This document shows, piece after piece, positions 32,281 through 40,163 of a DNA stretch of 64,000 nucleotides. The position numbers were made by a program, and so were the translations under genes. How positions within the stretch are numbered: the first letter of the stretch is position 1; every line of letters begins with the position of its first letter. The stretch comes from Rhodococcus sp. B7740 (GTDB taxonomy: Bacteria > Actinomycetota > Actinomycetes > Mycobacteriales > Mycobacteriaceae): contig NZ_CP010797.1 in NCBI RefSeq assembly GCF_000954115.1, positions 2,790,001 to 2,854,000 on the forward strand, in the 5' to 3' direction. The notes beneath the pieces are model-generated. The model was not told the origin of the DNA and ran no database searches. It worked only from the letters and a program-made list of their open reading frames with translations.

Positions 32281-33221
32281 CCACTCTGCTGAGCAATCCG
32301 CTGCGTCCGGCCCTGCTCGCGGCCGCACGTTCACCCAAACTGCAGGCGACCGTGACACGTCTACGCGCCACCCGGTCCCTCGTCGACCGCTTCGTTGCGG
32401 GCGAATCCGAGCCCGCGGCCGTCAGCGCAGTCGACGCCCTGCTGGCGTCGGGCCGGTTCGTCTCGGTGGACTACCTCGGTGAGGACACCACCGACCGAGG
32501 CCAGGCGAAGGCAACCGTGGACGCCTATCTCTCACTTGTACAACGCTTTTCGACGCGAGAAGCCGATGCAACCGCGCTCGAGATATCACTCAAGCTGTCA
32601 GCACTCGGCCAGGGAATCGACCGAACTCTGGCGCTCGAGAACGCACGGATGATCTGTACGGCCGCCGCTGCGGCCGGGGTGTGGGTGACGGTCGATGCCG
32701 AGGACCACACCACCACCGATTCGACCCTGTCGATCGTCCGGGAACTACGCGTCGACTTCCCCGACCTGGGCACGGTGTTGCAGGCCTACCTGCGGCGCAC
32801 CGAGGCCGACTGCCGCGACCTGTCCGGGCCGAGATCTCGTATCCGACTGTGCAAAGGTGCGTACAACGAACCGTCGTCGGTGGCGTTCCAGGGTGCACGC
32901 GAGGTCAGCGACTCCTACCTCCGATGCCTGCAGATCCTGATGAACGGCCGCGGCTACCCCATGGTGGCCTCGCACGACCCGGAGATGATCGAGGCGGCGG
33001 ACAGGCTGGCGTCGGCTGCAGGACGATCGTCCGAGGAGTTCGAGTTCCAGATGCTGTACGGAATCCGCGATCCCGAACAGCGTCGACTCGTGGACGCGGG
33101 ACGCAACGTACGCGTGTACGTCCCGTACGGATCGCAGTGGTACGGCTACTTCATGCGCCGGCTTGCCGAACGCCCCGCGAACCTGATGTTCTTCGCGCGA
33201 TCGGTGCTCTCGCGCACCTGA
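32277..33221 (+). CDS. pruB: Proline dehydrogenase
   Basis: The 314-residue FAD enzyme oxidises L-proline to delta-1-pyrroline-5-carboxylate. The (beta/alpha)8 PRODH core is recognisable from EISLKLSALGQGIDRTLALENA, VDAEDHTTTDSTL, RIRLCKGAYNEPSS, and the C-terminal YVPYGSQWYGYFMRRLAERPAN that binds substrate carboxylate. Length is typical of stand-alone actinobacterial enzymes. It is coupled to pruA and is the last gene of the unit. Confidence 0.95.
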   Translation: MTTLLSNPLRPALLAAARSPKLQATVTRLRATRSLVDRFVAGESEPAAVSAVDALLASGRFVSVDYLGEDTTDRGQAKATVDAYLSLVQRFSTREADATALEISLKLSALGQGIDRTLALENARMICTAAAAAGVWVTVDAEDHTTTDSTLSIVRELRVDFPDLGTVLQAYLRRTEADCRDLSGPRSRIRLCKGAYNEPSSVAFQGAREVSDSYLRCLQILMNGRGYPMVASHDPEMIEAADRLASAAGRSSEEFEFQMLYGIRDPEQRRLVDAGRNVRVYVPYGSQWYGYFMRRLAERPANLMFFARSVLSRT

Positions 33222-33244
33222 GGGTGCACCGAAGAACTCACTCA

Positions 33245-33293
33245 CCGCACCACCCCGTCGCCGCACCACCCGGTCGCCCGCACCACCCGGTCG
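33245..33293. repeat. Three tandem 16-17-bp repeats before palindromic element B
   Basis: CCGCACCACCCCGTCG, CCGCACCACCCGGTCG and CCCGCACCACCCGGTCG follow each other without gaps, starting 24 bases after the pruB stop and running straight into the 90-bp palindrome, whose first bases CCGCA could be the start of a fourth unit. They are not in a recognised reading frame. Confidence 0.75.
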
Positions 33294-33295
33294 CC

Positions 33296-33385
33296 GCAAA
33301 CGCGCGCGCGTTTGTCATCCGCGCGCAGAATCTCATCGTTTCGGAGGCGATTCCGCGCGCATTCGACGAATGCGCGCGCGTGTGC
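33296..33385. repeat. 90-bp imperfect palindromic element, copy B
   Basis: Same length as copy A at 5620-5709, with 77 of 90 positions identical and no gaps. The ends read GCAAACGCGCGCGCG and GCGCGCGCGTGTGC, and the central GTTTCGGAGGCGATTCCGC is fully conserved. Several differences fall in the outer arms. It fills most of the gap between pruB and the 62-aa gene. Confidence 0.8.
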
Positions 33386-33454
33386 GGATCCCAGGAGTCG
33401 GCCGCGGCGTCCCGACGTGGATTAGGTTCTGCGACATCGGGGCACCCTGGCTGC

Positions 33455-33643
33455 ATGGCAAATTACAGAGTTATCGATCCGCACGGAACCGTCGTCGAGA
33501 CCAAGGACATCGCCAGTTCCGAGGACGCGCACGCCTGGTTCAAGGACAGCCGCGCCGACAACGAGGAGTTGGGGTGGCGGCTCGAGGTCGAGCACGACGG
33601 CGAGTGGGCGTTCTTCAGCGACTCCGAAGGAACCAAAGACTAG
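33455..33643 (+). CDS. Small conserved-looking 62-aa protein
   Basis: A 62-codon ORF starting MANYRVIDPHGTVVETKDIA and ending SDSEGTKD. It is acidic, has no membrane segment or cysteine, and is predicted to alternate beta strands and one helix (SSEDAHAWFKDSRADNEELG), with a short W-containing strand pair (GWRLEVEHDGEWAFF). I do not recognise a named family. It stands alone between the repeat-rich gap after pruB and a bidirectional terminator. Confidence 0.7.
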   Translation: MANYRVIDPHGTVVETKDIASSEDAHAWFKDSRADNEELGWRLEVEHDGEWAFFSDSEGTKD

Positions 33644-33750
33644 TACGCTTGTGCTGCAACAGTTTCGGACGATCCCGAACTTCGGTCACACCGTCGATCG
33701 GGGTCGTCCGATCTCTCGATCGGGTGGTGCGATCGGGGGCCGAACGAACA

Positions 33751-33780
33751 GTGGGCAGCCCCTGAATCGGAGCTGCCCAC
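33751..33780. terminator. Bidirectional terminator between the 62-aa and STAS genes
   Basis: A perfect 9-bp stem GTGGGCAGC / GCTGCCCAC with a 12-nt loop lies between the two convergent genes and is followed on the plus strand by CTCTTGTCG. The rest of the 166-bp gap has several GATCGGG/CCCGATC-type inverted pieces (33690-33740) but no ORF I can support. Confidence 0.7.
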
Positions 33781-33809
33781 CTCTTGTCGCGGCGATGATC
33801 GCCGGAGTA

Positions 33810-34223
33810 CTACCGGTCGTTCGAGGGACGAGCCGTCGGAATCGTGGACTCGAGGTCGGCGACCTGGATCAGACGTGAGACCGAGCGTCCTGCGACGATC
33901 GACCATGATGCGCCGATGCCTACCGTGTACTCACGGACTGCATCGAAGACTGTGAGACCTGCGATGCCGAAGAATTCGACATCGGACAGATCGAGAGTGA
34001 CATGCCTTTTGCTGGACATGCGGCTGCAGACGAAATCGGAGAACATCGGCGCGCTGCGCATGTCGATGTCGCCGTGGACGGCGACGACGAGTGAACCGTC
34101 GGGGCCGTCGTGCGCGGTGAAGATTGCTCCGGTCGCTGCGACGGACACGGACTTCTCCGCGACAGTCACCGGGGTGGTTCGAACTTTGTTGCCTGAAGAT
34201 TCAACACTCATGGCAGATCCCAT
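33810..34223 (-). CDS. STAS-domain anti-sigma factor antagonist
   Basis: From ATG 34223 the protein has 137 residues (133 from ATG 34211, MSVESSGNK). The core GSLVVAVHGDIDMRSAPMFSDFV, HVTLDLSDVEFFGIAGLTVF is the SpoIIAA/RsbV STAS fold. The usual phosphorylatable serine lies in the position of 'FFGIAGLTV': the family has D-S-S/T-G, and here the segment is FGIAG, so the phosphoserine appears to be missing. That suggests it may be a regulator that is not switched by an anti-sigma kinase in the usual way. Alternative role: binding of small ligands. Transcribed away from the MarR gene on the same strand, separated by 204 bp. Confidence 0.8.
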   Translation of the reverse strand: MGSAMSVESSGNKVRTTPVTVAEKSVSVAATGAIFTAHDGPDGSLVVAVHGDIDMRSAPMFSDFVCSRMSSKRHVTLDLSDVEFFGIAGLTVFDAVREYTVGIGASWSIVAGRSVSRLIQVADLESTIPTARPSNDR

Positions 34224-34427
34224 CGATCGGTCGAACTGAGGGGGAAACCGATCGATGCAGCGGGAGCAGAATAGAGCCTGACCCGGACGCCGACTTCGCT
34301 GCGTTTCCCCGTGACCGGCTGTTAGCTCAACCAGCGCCAACCCTACGGCACTCGCACGCTCGGAGTCCAGCATCGATTCTTCGCAGGCCGTCCACCAGCG
34401 GTTCGAACATCGGACCACGAAGATTCG

Positions 34428-34907
34428 CTACGACCGGCGGCTGTCTCCCAGGTCGGCGTGGTGTTCTCGCATGGCTCCGATGAGCGCTTCGAACACCCGA
34501 TGCGCGGCGGCGAGATCGGCGTCGGGAAGGTCCGCCAACGCGGCGCTCGTGCGCCTGCCGAGGGGCCCGAAGAACCCGCGTGCAACCTCCATTCCGTGCT
34601 CGTCGTATCGCAGAATGACCTTGCGTCGATCGGATGCGTCGGATTCGCGGCGGATGTGCCCGGAGGTGATCATGCGTTCGACGAGGTAGGTCATCGCCGC
34701 CGACGACAGCCCCAACATCGTGCCCAGTTCCCCCGCCGTCAGCGGCGCACCCTCGACATCGGCAACCATGACGTGGAGCAACGCGCGAAAGTCGTTGGGC
34801 CGCAGGCTGTGCAGAGCACCGAACACTTGGCCGATCTGTTCCGAGACCGACGACAGCGCTCGGAGATCCGCGGAGATCGCGGATTCGAGCTGGTTTCGGT
34901 CGGCCAT
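34428..34907 (-). CDS. MarR-family regulator
   Basis: The 159-residue protein has the MarR winged-helix fold: LTAGELGTMLGLSSAAMTYLVERMITSGHIRRESDASDRRKVILRYDEHG (about residues 55-105), with the DxRxx wing DASDRRKV. It is divergent from the MMPL-lipocalin operon, and the 94-bp gap contains a 19-bp inverted repeat that is a good candidate operator for it. The 204-bp gap beyond its stop, toward the STAS gene, shows no supported feature. Confidence 0.88.
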   Translation of the reverse strand: MADRNQLESAISADLRALSSVSEQIGQVFGALHSLRPNDFRALLHVMVADVEGAPLTAGELGTMLGLSSAAMTYLVERMITSGHIRRESDASDRRKVILRYDEHGMEVARGFFGPLGRRTSAALADLPDADLAAAHRVFEALIGAMREHHADLGDSRRS

Positions 34908-34965
34908 GTCGGTGGTAACTCCTTCGCTGTGGTCATGGTCAGACTACTGCCCACAAGAGATTCAG

Positions 34966-34984
34966 TTGCTTAATATCTAAGTAA
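34966..34984. promoter_or_regulatory. Candidate MarR operator
   Basis: TTGCTTAATATCTAAGTAA is an AT-rich inverted repeat (TTGCTTA / TAAGTAA with one mismatch, 5-nt centre) in an otherwise GC-rich gap. It lies 18 bases before the GTG start of the MMPL gene and 59 bases before the marR start. The size and symmetry suit a MarR dimer, and occupancy would block the MMPL promoter. Confidence 0.65.
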
Positions 34985-35001
34985 ATGAGATTGTTTGTCA
35001 C

Positions 35002-37119
35002 GTGGACAGCACTCGAACCGAGAACACCGCAGCCTGGGACCGCGTCGCCGCAGTCGTGACGCACCGTGGATCGTGGGCGATCGCGCTCGCCGTCCTCGTT
35101 CTGTCCGTCGCCGTGATGGGTCTGGTCGGCAGCAACGACTCCGCCGGCCAGTCACCGAACTCGTTGCCGACGTCGGCCGAGTCCTACCAGGTGGACGAGC
35201 TCCTCTCCCAGTTCCCCGACTCCGACACCGCACCCGTCATTCTGGTTCTGAGCCGCACCGATGGCGGTGACCTCACACCGGCCGACATCGAGGACGCAGC
35301 TGCCGCGCAGAGCCGGTTGATCGCCGTGGATCGCTCGGTACCGGACGAGCCCGGCCCGCCCCCGATCGTCGCACCCGACGGCAAAGCTGCGATTGCGCTG
35401 GTTCAGGTCGATTCCGAGTTGTCGGGCTTCACCCTCAACGAACTGATCACCGAACTGCGGTCCGCAGCAACCGAGGGCCTGTCGCCCGATCTGACCGCTC
35501 AGGTCACCGGCGGACCGGCCTTCGGAGCCGACATCGCGAACTCGTTCTCCGGTGCCAACTTCACCCTTCTCGCCGTCACCGCGCTCGTGGTGGCCGTCCT
35601 GCTCATCGTCACCTACCGATCGCCCATCCTGTGGTTGGTGCCGTTGGCCGTCATCGGTTTCGCAGACCGATTCGCCACTACCGTCGGCACCGCGCTGGCC
35701 GAGGTCACCGGTCTGTCCTTCGACGGGTCCACGTCGGGAATCACCAGCGTGCTGGTCTTCGGTGCCGGCACCAACTATGCGCTGCTGTTGATCTCTCGGT
35801 ACCGCGAGGAACTGCGGCGCGAGCCCGATCATCGTCTCGCCCTGCGCCACGCCGTTCGCCAGGCCGGGCCCGCCATCCTCGCCAGCAACGCCACCGTCGT
35901 CCTGGCGCTGTTGACCTTGCTCCTGGCAATATTGCCCAGCACCCGCAGCCTGGGTGCCCTGGCCGCCGCAGGCCTCGTCGTGGCAGCGGTGTTCGTACTG
36001 TTCGTACTGCCGCCCCTGCTGGCACTGTGTGGCCCGAAGCTGTTCTGGCCCTTCGTCCCCAAGGAGTCCGACCGTGACACCACCACGGAGGGCGTCTGGC
36101 ACTCGATCGCGGCAGGTGTTGCCCGACGCCCCGTGGCGACGGCCTCGGTGACCATCGTCGCGCTGCTGGCCTGCTGCGCGGCCTTGTTCGGAACGCAGAT
36201 CGGACTCTCGCAGACCGAGCAGTTCCGTGTCACCGCCGAGTCCGTCGAAGGCTTCGACACTCTCTCGCAACACTTTCCGGCCGGATCCGCCGATCCGATG
36301 ACGGTCCTGGCTCCCACCGCAGACATCGACGCAGTCATCGGCACCGCCCAGGGCATCGACGGTGTCGTGTCGGTCGATCGCGTCGCGGATTCCGACACCG
36401 GACTCACCCGCCTCTCGGTCGTCACCGATGCGGCCCCCGCGTCGGACGAGTCGTTCGCCGTCGTACAGGACCTGCGCGCCGCACTCGCTGGCGTGGACCG
36501 CGCACAGGTCGGCGGCAGCGACGCCAAGGCGCTCGACACCTCCGAGGCAGCGGCCCGCGACCGCCTCGTGGTGATTCCCGCGATCCTCGCGGTCGTGCTC
36601 GCCGTGCTCCTGGTACTGCTGCGTGCCCTCGTCGCACCCGTGATCCTGGTTGCCACAACGGTATTGAGTGCAGTAGCAGCGATCGGGATCGGCAGCTGGG
36701 TGAGTTTGCACGTCTTCGGCTTCCCCGCCCTCGACGACAACACCCCGCTGTTCGCGTTCCTGTTCCTGGTCGCGCTCGGTGTGGACTACACCATCTTCCT
36801 GGTCACTCGTACCCGCGAGGAGACGCCTCGGCACGGCACCGGATCGGCCATCGTGCGCGCCGTCTCGGCCACCGGCGGTGTCATCACGAGCGCGGGAATC
36901 GTTCTGGCAGCAGTCTTCTGCGTGCTCGGCGTCCTGCCCCTGATCACCCTGACCCAACTCGGCATCATCGTCGGACTCGGCATTCTGCTCGATACCTTCG
37001 TGGTGCGCACCGTCGTGATTCCCGCCCTGTTCACCCTCATCGGCCCGAAAATCTGGTGGCCGAACAGAATCGATTCCAGCGAGACCGTAACCACAACCGC
37101 AACACAAGGAGCGAATTGA
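35002..37119 (+). CDS. MMPL-family (RND superfamily) transporter
   Basis: The 705-residue protein has the two-fold repeated RND layout: TM1, an extracytoplasmic domain, TM2-6, then the same again. The second-half proton-relay motif in TM10 is GVDYTIFLVTRTREE (D595-Y596), while the corresponding TM4 motif is GAGTNYALLLISRYREE (N258-Y259), with asparagine where many MmpL proteins have aspartate. Such proteins export lipids, siderophores or drugs. GTG at 35002 is the start. It is divergent from marR and overlaps the lipocalin gene by one base, so regulator, pump and lipocalin form one unit. Confidence 0.9.
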   Translation: MDSTRTENTAAWDRVAAVVTHRGSWAIALAVLVLSVAVMGLVGSNDSAGQSPNSLPTSAESYQVDELLSQFPDSDTAPVILVLSRTDGGDLTPADIEDAAAAQSRLIAVDRSVPDEPGPPPIVAPDGKAAIALVQVDSELSGFTLNELITELRSAATEGLSPDLTAQVTGGPAFGADIANSFSGANFTLLAVTALVVAVLLIVTYRSPILWLVPLAVIGFADRFATTVGTALAEVTGLSFDGSTSGITSVLVFGAGTNYALLLISRYREELRREPDHRLALRHAVRQAGPAILASNATVVLALLTLLLAILPSTRSLGALAAAGLVVAAVFVLFVLPPLLALCGPKLFWPFVPKESDRDTTTEGVWHSIAAGVARRPVATASVTIVALLACCAALFGTQIGLSQTEQFRVTAESVEGFDTLSQHFPAGSADPMTVLAPTADIDAVIGTAQGIDGVVSVDRVADSDTGLTRLSVVTDAAPASDESFAVVQDLRAALAGVDRAQVGGSDAKALDTSEAAARDRLVVIPAILAVVLAVLLVLLRALVAPVILVATTVLSAVAAIGIGSWVSLHVFGFPALDDNTPLFAFLFLVALGVDYTIFLVTRTREETPRHGTGSAIVRAVSATGGVITSAGIVLAAVFCVLGVLPLITLTQLGIIVGLGILLDTFVVRTVVIPALFTLIGPKIWWPNRIDSSETVTTTATQGAN

Positions 37120-37748
37120 TGAACATCCGTACCGCACTCGGACGCACCGCAATTGCCGGAGTATTGGCCGCAGGCGCACTGCTGACCGCGGCCCCGGCTC
37201 AGGCGCAGCCGGTCGGTCCACTGGGATCGGTCGGCCTGGAGCCGCTGGCTCCGATCCCGTCACTCGATGTCGAGCGCTACCTGGGCACCTGGAACCAGGT
37301 TGCCGCGGTGCCACAGCCGTTCAACCTGATCTGCGCTCGTGACACCCAGGCGAACTACCAGATGATCGACGAAACCAACATTCGCGTCGAGAACACCTGC
37401 ACCACCTGGACCGGCGGCGAGAACCGCATCGTCGGAAACGCCAGGGTCAACGACACCGTCACCAATGCCCAACTGCACGTGAGCTTCCCGGGGGTGCCCA
37501 CCCAGGAGAGCCTCGACGGTCCGACCAACTACATCGTCGCCTACATCGCCGACGACTACTCGTGGGCGTTCGTCGGAAGCCCCAACCGCACATCCGGATT
37601 CGTGCTCAAGCGCACGCCCGACGTCAGCGTCGAGCAGTTCCGTGAGATCCGCGGCGTCGTCGAATCGCTGGGTTACGACTCGAACTTCATCACCACGACA
37701 CCCACCCCGGGTGGCGCGACGACCATTCAGCAGCTCTCGACGGTGTAA
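37119..37748 (+). CDS. Secreted lipocalin-family protein
   Basis: The 209-residue protein has a Sec signal (MNIRTALGRTAIAGVLAAGALLTAAPAQAQP, cleavage after AQA) and a lipocalin/Blc barrel: VERYLGTWNQVAAVPQPFN contains the diagnostic G-x-W motif, two cysteines (CARDTQANY and CTTWTGG) may form a disulfide, and the C-terminal strand YSWAFVGSPNRTSGFVLKRTP matches the third conserved lipocalin region. It probably binds a lipid or hydrophobic ligand outside the membrane; co-transcription with an MMPL pump suggests handling of the same compound. Confidence 0.88.
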   Translation: MNIRTALGRTAIAGVLAAGALLTAAPAQAQPVGPLGSVGLEPLAPIPSLDVERYLGTWNQVAAVPQPFNLICARDTQANYQMIDETNIRVENTCTTWTGGENRIVGNARVNDTVTNAQLHVSFPGVPTQESLDGPTNYIVAYIADDYSWAFVGSPNRTSGFVLKRTPDVSVEQFREIRGVVESLGYDSNFITTTPTPGGATTIQQLSTV

Positions 37749-37761
37749 GTGCGGCGGAGCC

Positions 37762-37809
37762 GCAGTGGTGCGGTTGTGTGCCGTGGAGGGCGCACAACCG
37801 CACCACTGC
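37762..37809. terminator. Long hairpin between lipocalin and FKBP genes (CAGTGGTG family, member 1)
   Basis: A stem of about 21 pairs with one G-U wobble (left arm starts GCAGTGGTGCGGTTGTG, right arm ends CACAACCGCACCACTGC) and a 5-nt loop fills the 70-bp gap between two convergent genes. Similar arms (CAGTGGTG...CACCACTG) occur at 47289-47369 and 48563-48608. Inferred to stop transcription from both sides. Confidence 0.75.
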
Positions 37810-37818
37810 CGGAGGCAC

Positions 37819-38421
37819 TCAGCTCGCGGACAGGATCGAGATCGCGAAGATCAAGCTGTCGCCCGGCTCGATTCCGGCTGCCGGATTGCCGGTCGCGTAT
37901 CCATCGGCCGAGGTGACCGCCACGGCGACGGTCGAGCCGACGGTCTGTCCGGCGATGGCCTTCTGGAAGCCGGCGACGACTCCGTCCAGTGGAAATTCGA
38001 TCGGTGCACCCCGCTCGAAGCTGCTGTCGAACGTCTCTCCGGTACGTCCGTTGACGCCCACGTAGCAGACCGAGACCTCGGCGTCGGACGCAATGACCGG
38101 CCCGTCCCCCGCTGTCAACGTTTCGACCTGGGTCTCGGCGACGCTGAACGGGGTGTCGACGGTGACCGCGGGCGCGGCGGTGTCGGTGGATCCGACGACG
38201 GCGATGCTGCCCGAGTCCCCGTCGAGGGTCCAGTCGGGGGTGGCCGCGGCGTCGGGTGCCGCTGTGGGACAGGTGCTAGAGGCGGCCGGGGCACCGGCGG
38301 CGGACGAAGCCGAGGACGTGGCCGAGGACGAGGCGTCGGAGTCCGAGCTGCACGCACCCGTCAGCAGGACGAGCGAGACGGAGGCGGCCAGGAACATGGT
38401 GCGGGTGTAGGAGTGATTCAC
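37819..38421 (-). CDS. FKBP-type peptidyl-prolyl isomerase lipoprotein
   Basis: The 200-residue product begins with a lipoprotein signal ending LVLLTGAC (lipobox), followed by a Ser/Ala-rich linker and an FKBP-like domain: VCYVGVNGRTGETFDSSFERGAPIEFPL, GVVAGFQKAIAGQTVGSTVAVAV, YATGNPAAGIEPGDSLIFAISIL. It is expected on the outer face of the membrane as a protein-folding helper. GTG at 38421 is my choice; GTG at 38430 is equally possible, and the ATG inside the signal (MFLAAS) would also give a working lipoprotein. Confidence 0.85.
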   Translation of the reverse strand: MNHSYTRTMFLAASVSLVLLTGACSSDSDASSSATSSASSAAGAPAASSTCPTAAPDAAATPDWTLDGDSGSIAVVGSTDTAAPAVTVDTPFSVAETQVETLTAGDGPVIASDAEVSVCYVGVNGRTGETFDSSFERGAPIEFPLDGVVAGFQKAIAGQTVGSTVAVAVTSADGYATGNPAAGIEPGDSLIFAISILSAS

Positions 38422-38456
38422 CGCGCCCACGCTACAAGTACCGCCCCCGATGCCCG

Positions 38457-39311
38457 TCACACTGCGGCGCGGAGTACTTCTGCGGCCGGAGTGGATGCTC
38501 GACCGATCAGGGCCTGCAGGTCGCCGGAGTCGGTGTCGAGCTCGCCGCGCGCGATTCCCGCATCTGCGCTGGCCAACATGGTTGCCACGAAGTCGGGCAG
38601 TCCTGCGCCCTGGAGGATCGCGGCGTACTCGGACTCGGAAACGTCCTTGTAGGCGATCGACTTGCCGGAGATCTCGCCGATGACGGCCGCGAGTTCGGCG
38701 TAGGTGAGGCGTTCGTCGCCACCGAGCTCGTAGATCTTTCCGCCCTGATCGTCGAGCGTCAGCACGGCGGCGGCCGCGTGCGCGAAGTCGACGCGGGACG
38801 CGGCGGCCAGCTTGCCGTTTCCTGCCGCGCCGAGGAGCACGCCGCCCTCGATGGTCTGTGCGAGCGAGCCGAGGTAGTTCTCCCAGTACCAGCCGTTGCG
38901 CAGGAACACCGCGGGAACGCTGGACGCGGCGAGGCGTTCCTCGGTGGCCTTGTGCTCGGGCGCGAGGCTCACTCCGGATGTATCGGCGGCCAGCAGGCTC
39001 GTGTAGGCGATGAGGCCGACTCCGGCTGTCTCGGCTGCCTCGATCACGTTGGTGTGCTGTGCAATTCGCTGACCTACCTCCGAACCCGAGACGAGCAGCA
39101 GCTTGTCGACGCCTGCGAGAGCTGCCGTCATCGCGGCCGAGTCGGAGTAGTCGGCAACCCGAACCACGACGCCTCGTTCGGCCAGTGGCGAGGCCTTGTC
39201 TGCGTTTCGGACCACCGCCACGATCTCGGCGGGTGCAACGCCACGCTCGATGAGTGCGTCGACGACGAGGCCGCCGAGGTTGCCCGTTGCTCCGGTTACC
39301 GCTGTGGTCAT
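38457..39311 (-). CDS. qorB: NAD(P)H:quinone oxidoreductase (QorB/NmrA-like)
   Basis: The 284-residue atypical short-chain dehydrogenase has an N-terminal Rossmann motif TGATGNLGGLVVDALIERG and the NmrA-family segments SGSEVGQRIAQHTNVIEAA and FLRNGWYWENYLGSL. It most resembles QorB/Qor2, which reduces quinones with NADPH. It is divergent from a redox-sensing HxlR regulator gene with a 113-bp gap, the arrangement known from Corynebacterium glutamicum (qor2-qorR). Confidence 0.88.
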   Translation of the reverse strand: MTTAVTGATGNLGGLVVDALIERGVAPAEIVAVVRNADKASPLAERGVVVRVADYSDSAAMTAALAGVDKLLLVSGSEVGQRIAQHTNVIEAAETAGVGLIAYTSLLAADTSGVSLAPEHKATEERLAASSVPAVFLRNGWYWENYLGSLAQTIEGGVLLGAAGNGKLAAASRVDFAHAAAAVLTLDDQGGKIYELGGDERLTYAELAAVIGEISGKSIAYKDVSESEYAAILQGAGLPDFVATMLASADAGIARGELDTDSGDLQALIGRASTPAAEVLRAAV

Positions 39312-39424
39312 GATCGAGCTCCTGAGGTTGAGGTTTCAAGTACTCTCCCACTATGCACTTACTTTTCGTGCAGTGCAACCCCCATGGTCATCACTATGCC
39401 TTTCGCATGCGCTAGCATGGAGGT

Positions 39425-39799
39425 ATGTCCGAGGCCACCGAATCACTCGAAGCGTCCGTCTTCGCGCGGGACTGTGCGTCGAGGCAGACGTTGCAGAACG
39501 CCACCAGCAGGTGGGGCGTGCTCGCGCTCGCGGCGCTCACCGAGGGTGATTACCGGTTCAATGCGTTGCGCCGACGCGTCGACGGCGTCAGCGAACGCAT
39601 GCTCTCGCAAACTCTGCAAACCCTGGAACGGGATGGCCTCGTGATTCGCACCGTGCAGGGGACCATTCCGCCCAAGGTGGAGTACAGCCTCACCCCGCTG
39701 GGACGCGAAGTCGGTACCCGATTGAGCGATCTCATCGAACTCATCGAGGGCAACATGCCCACCGTCCTCGAATCACGCGCCGAACACGACACTCGCTGA
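39425..39799 (+). CDS. qorR: Redox-sensing HxlR-family regulator QorR
   Basis: The 124-residue winged-helix protein reads FARDCASRQTLQNATSRWGVLALAALTEGDYRFNALRRRVDGVSERMLSQTLQTLERDGLV in its DNA-binding part. Its only cysteine is C17, the same position as the redox-active Cys17 of C. glutamicum QorR, whose oxidation releases DNA and induces the divergent quinone reductase gene. The intergenic region contains GCACTTACTTTTCGTGC (about 39355-39371), a possible operator. ATG follows GGAGGT. Confidence 0.9.
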   Translation: MSEATESLEASVFARDCASRQTLQNATSRWGVLALAALTEGDYRFNALRRRVDGVSERMLSQTLQTLERDGLVIRTVQGTIPPKVEYSLTPLGREVGTRLSDLIELIEGNMPTVLESRAEHDTR

Positions 39800-39809
39800 T
39801 CGACCGAGC

Positions 39810-40163
39810 TCACCCGGGTGGCGTCACCAGGCACCACTCGTTGCCCTCGGGGTCGAGGAGCACCTGAAAGGATCCCGCCGCGTCGGAGTGCCGGTCGCCG
39901 AACACCGACGCACCCATCGCAATAGCCTGCTCGACAGCAACGTCGATGCTCGGCACGTCGACGTCGAGATGGAGTCGATTTTTGACCGACTTGCCCTCCG
40001 GGACCCGCTGAAACGCCAGCCGGGTGAAGCCGGGAACGTCGACGTAATGCCAGCGGTCGTCGCGTACTGCGGGTTTCCCACCGAGCACGCCGGCCCAGAA
40101 TTGCGCGAGCAACGCCGGATCCGAGCAGTCGAAAACGACCTCATCGATACGTCCGATCATCAA
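39810..40163 (-). CDS. VOC-superfamily (glyoxalase-like) protein
   Basis: The 117-residue protein has one VOC fold: GRIDEVVFDCSDPALLAQFWAGVLGGKP, RLHLDVDVPSIDVAVEQAIAMGASV and SFQVLLDPEGNEWCLV. Metal-ligand positions (H in RLHLDV, E in PEGNEWCLV) are present, so it may be an enzyme rather than a binding protein, but substrate is unknown. Start at 40163 or the next ATG codon (40160). Confidence 0.88.
   Translation of the reverse strand: MMIGRIDEVVFDCSDPALLAQFWAGVLGGKPAVRDDRWHYVDVPGFTRLAFQRVPEGKSVKNRLHLDVDVPSIDVAVEQAIAMGASVFGDRHSDAAGSFQVLLDPEGNEWCLVTPPG

Noticed and set aside
35152..37314. 720-codon open frame antisense to the MMPL and lipocalin genes
   Set aside because: Same codon-bias artefact; the plus-strand genes have complete domain structures.
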